Assembly: GCA_964415365.1 (NCBI GenBank)
Contig: CAYPYW010000042.1
Coordinates: 1-15,447, forward strand
Origin: Hydromicrobium sp964415365
GTDB lineage: Bacteria > Actinomycetota > Humimicrobiia > Humimicrobiales > Humimicrobiaceae
Direction of reading: 5' to 3'
DNA length: 15,447 bases
A program made the position numbers and the translations under genes. This document shows positions 13,732 to 15,447 of this stretch, piece after piece. A model generated the notes under the pieces. That model was not told the DNA's origin. It saw nothing but the letters and a program-made list of their open reading frames with translations, and made no database searches. Position 1 is the first letter of the stretch, and the number at the start of each line of letters is the position of its first letter.

Positions 13732-14356
13732 TACCCAACCTCTCAATAAAATCATTTAGTGAGCTTTTAGTAAAAACTACGTAATCTGCTGCCAGGATAA
13801 CATAAGCATTTATACCCTTCGCACTCTCTACCATAACATTGCCTATATTCCTGAAGGATTTTACCTCACCAGTATTCAGATTATCAAAAATCATAAGCAC
13901 TTTTTCTCTATCCAGATTAAGCTTTTTTAGTATTTTTGCCGCTTTCTTGGTCTCCGGACTTTTAAAGCTTAGCTTATCCAGCACAATAATCTTTTTATCT
14001 TTAAATTTCTTCGATAATGCTATCAACTTCGACTGCTTTATTACCTTTTTATTTAATTTAAAAGAATAATCCCTTGGTGTAGGGCCAAAAACCACCCCAC
14101 CGCCTCTCCATATCGGAGACCGGTTGGAACCGGCTCTGGCATTTCCAGTACCTTTCTGTCTCCATGGCTTTTTCCCTCCACCTCTTACTTCGCTTCTACC
14201 TTTAGTCTTGTGTGTTCCAGATCTTATAGAAGCAAGGTATCTTCTTACTTCCTGATACAGAATTTCAGAATTCATTTTCTGACCAACTATTTCACTGGAT
14301 ATATTTATTTTTTCCAACTCCTTACCATCTGAATCCACAACACTTAAGCTAACCAT
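13718..14356 (-). CDS. rplD: 50S ribosomal protein L4 (uL4)
   Basis: uL4 reaches into the exit tunnel with a long loop and in E. coli autoregulates the S10 operon. The 212-residue protein has the tunnel loop GRSEVRGGGKKPWRQKGTGN and ARAGSNRSPIWRGGGVVFGP (about 53-93), and a C-terminal Rossmann-like region with KKIIVLDKLSF and KGINAYVILAADYVVFTKSS. ATG with GGGAG about 6 nt upstream. Its end overlaps rplW by 14 nt. The tuf-rpsJ gap is only 42 nt, so the long E. coli-type L4 leader is absent here. Confidence 0.97.
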   Translation of the reverse strand: MVSLSVVDSDGKELEKINISSEIVGQKMNSEILYQEVRRYLASIRSGTHKTKGRSEVRGGGKKPWRQKGTGNARAGSNRSPIWRGGGVVFGPTPRDYSFKLNKKVIKQSKLIALSKKFKDKKIIVLDKLSFKSPETKKAAKILKKLNLDREKVLMIFDNLNTGEVKSFRNIGNVMVESAKGINAYVILAADYVVFTKSSLNDFIERLGNGRS

Positions 14357-14383
14357 TTCATTCTCCCTAAAAGCTACAATTTA

Positions 14384-15007
14384 CTAAACTTTCCTCAAGA
14401 AAACTAAACTGCCTTTAGCCCCGGGAACGCTTCCCTTAACTAAAATCAAATTCTGATCTTCAATAATATCAACTATCTCCGATCCAGGAACAGTGACTTT
14501 ACTGCCTCCCATTCTCCCGGGCATCTTCTTACCTTTCGCTATCCTTGAAGGGGTAGAACACATTCCTACTGAGCCCGGTATTCTATGAGAATGGGAACCA
14601 TGGGTCATTCTTCCCCTGTGAAAACCATGTCTTTTTATCACTCCAGCAAATCCTTTACCTTTGCTATTCCCGGTTATTTTTACTCTATCTCCTACCTTAA
14701 AAACCTTAAGGTCCAGGCTATCTCCAGGTTTGTACTCCTGGTCAAATTTATCCACTCTAATTTCTTTCAAGTATTTTTTTAAATCTACTTTATTCTTCGC
14801 AAATTCACCCTGGTGCGGCTTGGTTGCTTTTTTATCCTTGATTTTACCAAACCCTACTTTCAAAGCCTTATACCCATCTTTTTCACCATCTTTAACCTGA
14901 ACAACCACACATGGCTCAGTTTCAATGACCGTAGCATATAATGCATTGCCATTTTCACTAAATATTTGGGTACATCCAAGCTTTCTCCCATATATTGCAT
15001 TTACCAT
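14384..15007 (-). CDS. rplC: 50S ribosomal protein L3 (uL3)
   Basis: uL3 is an early 50S assembly protein whose extended loop reaches the peptidyl-transferase centre. The 207 residues start MVNAIYGRKLGCTQIFSENG (the family usually has GMTQIF; Cys replaces Met). The loop GNSKGKGFAGVIKRHGFHRG, MTHGSHSHRIPGSVGMCSTP and SRIAKGKKMPGRMGG (about 112-166) is diagnostic, and the C-terminus is NLILVKGSVPGAKGSLVFLR. The ATG at 15007 is preceded by a weak site (GGAAGTGGTG), 30 nt after rpsJ. Confidence 0.98.
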   Translation of the reverse strand: MVNAIYGRKLGCTQIFSENGNALYATVIETEPCVVVQVKDGEKDGYKALKVGFGKIKDKKATKPHQGEFAKNKVDLKKYLKEIRVDKFDQEYKPGDSLDLKVFKVGDRVKITGNSKGKGFAGVIKRHGFHRGRMTHGSHSHRIPGSVGMCSTPSRIAKGKKMPGRMGGSKVTVPGSEIVDIIEDQNLILVKGSVPGAKGSLVFLRKV

Positions 15008-15037
15008 CTTTACACCACTTCCAGAAAATATCTTACG

Positions 15038-15358
15038 CTAAGACTTTATTTCTATACCTACTCCTGCCGGTAAATTAAGCCTCATCAGCAAGTCTACTGT
15101 TTTTGGAGTAGGATCAATAATATCTATAAGCCTTTTATGAGTCCTTATCTCAAAATGCTCCCTTGAATCTTTATCCACATGAGGAGACCTTATAACACAA
15201 TATACATTTTTTTTATTTGGTAGTGGAATTGGGCCAGAAACTTTAGCACCAGAATTTTCAACAGTCTCCACTATTTTTTTTGCTGAGCGGTCAATAACTT
15301 CATGATCATAAGCTTTCAATTTAATTCTAATTTTCTGACCTAATTTACCAGTTGCCAT
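15038..15358 (-). CDS. rpsJ: 30S ribosomal protein S10 (uS10, NusE)
   Basis: uS10 is a 30S head protein and, as NusE, pairs with NusB/NusG in transcription antitermination. The 106 residues contain KIRIKLKAYDHEVIDRSAKK (9-28), GPIPLPNKKNVYCVIRSPHV and SREHFEIRTHKRLIDIIDPT (65-84), all typical. ATG with GGAAGGA about 8 nt upstream. It opens the S10 block 42 nt after tuf, with no visible promoter or leader structure, so read-through from tuf is likely. Confidence 0.98.
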   Translation of the reverse strand: MATGKLGQKIRIKLKAYDHEVIDRSAKKIVETVENSGAKVSGPIPLPNKKNVYCVIRSPHVDKDSREHFEIRTHKRLIDIIDPTPKTVDLLMRLNLPAGVGIEIKS

Positions 15359-15400
15359 TGTAATTATTTCCTTCCACTTTCAATTACCTTTATCTCAAAC

Positions 15401-15447
15401 CTACTCCATTATCTTAGTAACACTACCTGCACCTATAGTTCTCCCAC
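15401..15447 (-). CDS. tuf: Elongation factor Tu, last 14 codons (cut by window edge)
   Basis: The right edge holds only the 3' end of a gene. The frame reads GRTIGAGSVTKIME and stops. This matches the conserved EF-Tu C-terminus (EGGRTVGAGVVTKIIE). EF-Tu delivers aminoacyl-tRNA to the ribosome. tuf directly before rpsJ is the standard str-S10 junction, which supports the call despite its short length. Confidence 0.9.
   Translation of the reverse strand, partial: GRTIGAGSVTKIME

Noticed and set aside
13732..13755. 8-residue N-terminal extension of rplW
   Set aside because: It is not conserved in L23 and lies deeper within rplD. The Shine-Dalgarno supports the ATG at 13731.
15359..15400. Possible S10-operon leader (L4-binding) before rpsJ
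   Set aside because: The gap is 42 nt and shows only a ribosome-binding site. It is too short for the E. coli-type S10 leader.
1..15447. Search for tRNA/rRNA genes, CRISPR arrays, insertion sequences or a novel accessory system
   Set aside because: The window is almost fully covered by conserved housekeeping genes with gaps under 100 nt, leaving no room for such elements, and no repeats beyond the rpoA-leader repeat were seen.

Overview
This window is a complete bacterial ribosomal-protein supercluster (str end, S10, spc and alpha operons fused end to end), entirely on the minus strand. It is read from the high-coordinate end down. It holds 32 genes: 30 complete plus a 3' stub of tuf (EF-Tu) at the right edge and the 5' third of truA at the left edge. 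I see no tRNA, rRNA, CRISPR array, mobile element or defence system. Long plus-strand ORFs are shadows of the minus-strand genes.

In transcription order the layout is: tuf (3' end) - rpsJ - rplC - rplD - rplW - rplB - rpsS - rplV - rpsC - rplP - rpmC - rpsQ (S10 block); rplN - rplX - rplE - rpsN - rpsH - rplF - rplR - rpsE - [rpmD absent] - rplO - secY - adk - map (spc block); infA - rpmJ - rpsM - rpsK - rpsD - rpoA - rplQ - truA (alpha block). Gaps are mostly 3-42 nt and several genes overlap. The only looser places are map-infA (99 nt), infA-rpmJ (72 nt), rpsD-rpoA (47 nt) and rplQ-truA (47 nt). No strong rho-independent terminator is visible, so co-transcription across most of the window is likely. 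Together the genes supply most small- and large-subunit proteins, the Sec translocon channel, adenylate kinase, N-terminal Met removal, initiation factor 1, the RNA polymerase alpha subunit and a tRNA pseudouridine synthase.

The organism is an AT-rich bacterium. Gene order, frequent TTG/GTG starts, strong GGAGG Shine-Dalgarno sites and the zinc-binding forms of S4, S14, L24, L36 and Adk fit a Firmicutes-like or deep-branching lineage. bL17 has an N-terminus that reminds me of the actinobacterial form, so an uncultured phylum (for example Atribacterota) is possible. That is a low-confidence guess from memory.

The unusual points are: (1) rpmD (uL30) is missing, and its place is taken by a 16-codon ORF with an excellent ribosome-binding site, coupled TAATG to the rpsE stop, whose first eight residues look like an L30 N-terminus; (2) infA can only start at an ATT codon; (3) the infA leader has an inverted repeat and a possible promoter; (4) a palindromic 12-nt tandem repeat lies just upstream of rpoA; (5) the small KOW-type gene and the ECF-transporter genes often found in this neighbourhood in Firmicutes are absent. 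Apart from these the region is highly conserved housekeeping DNA, and I do not see an undescribed multi-gene system in it.
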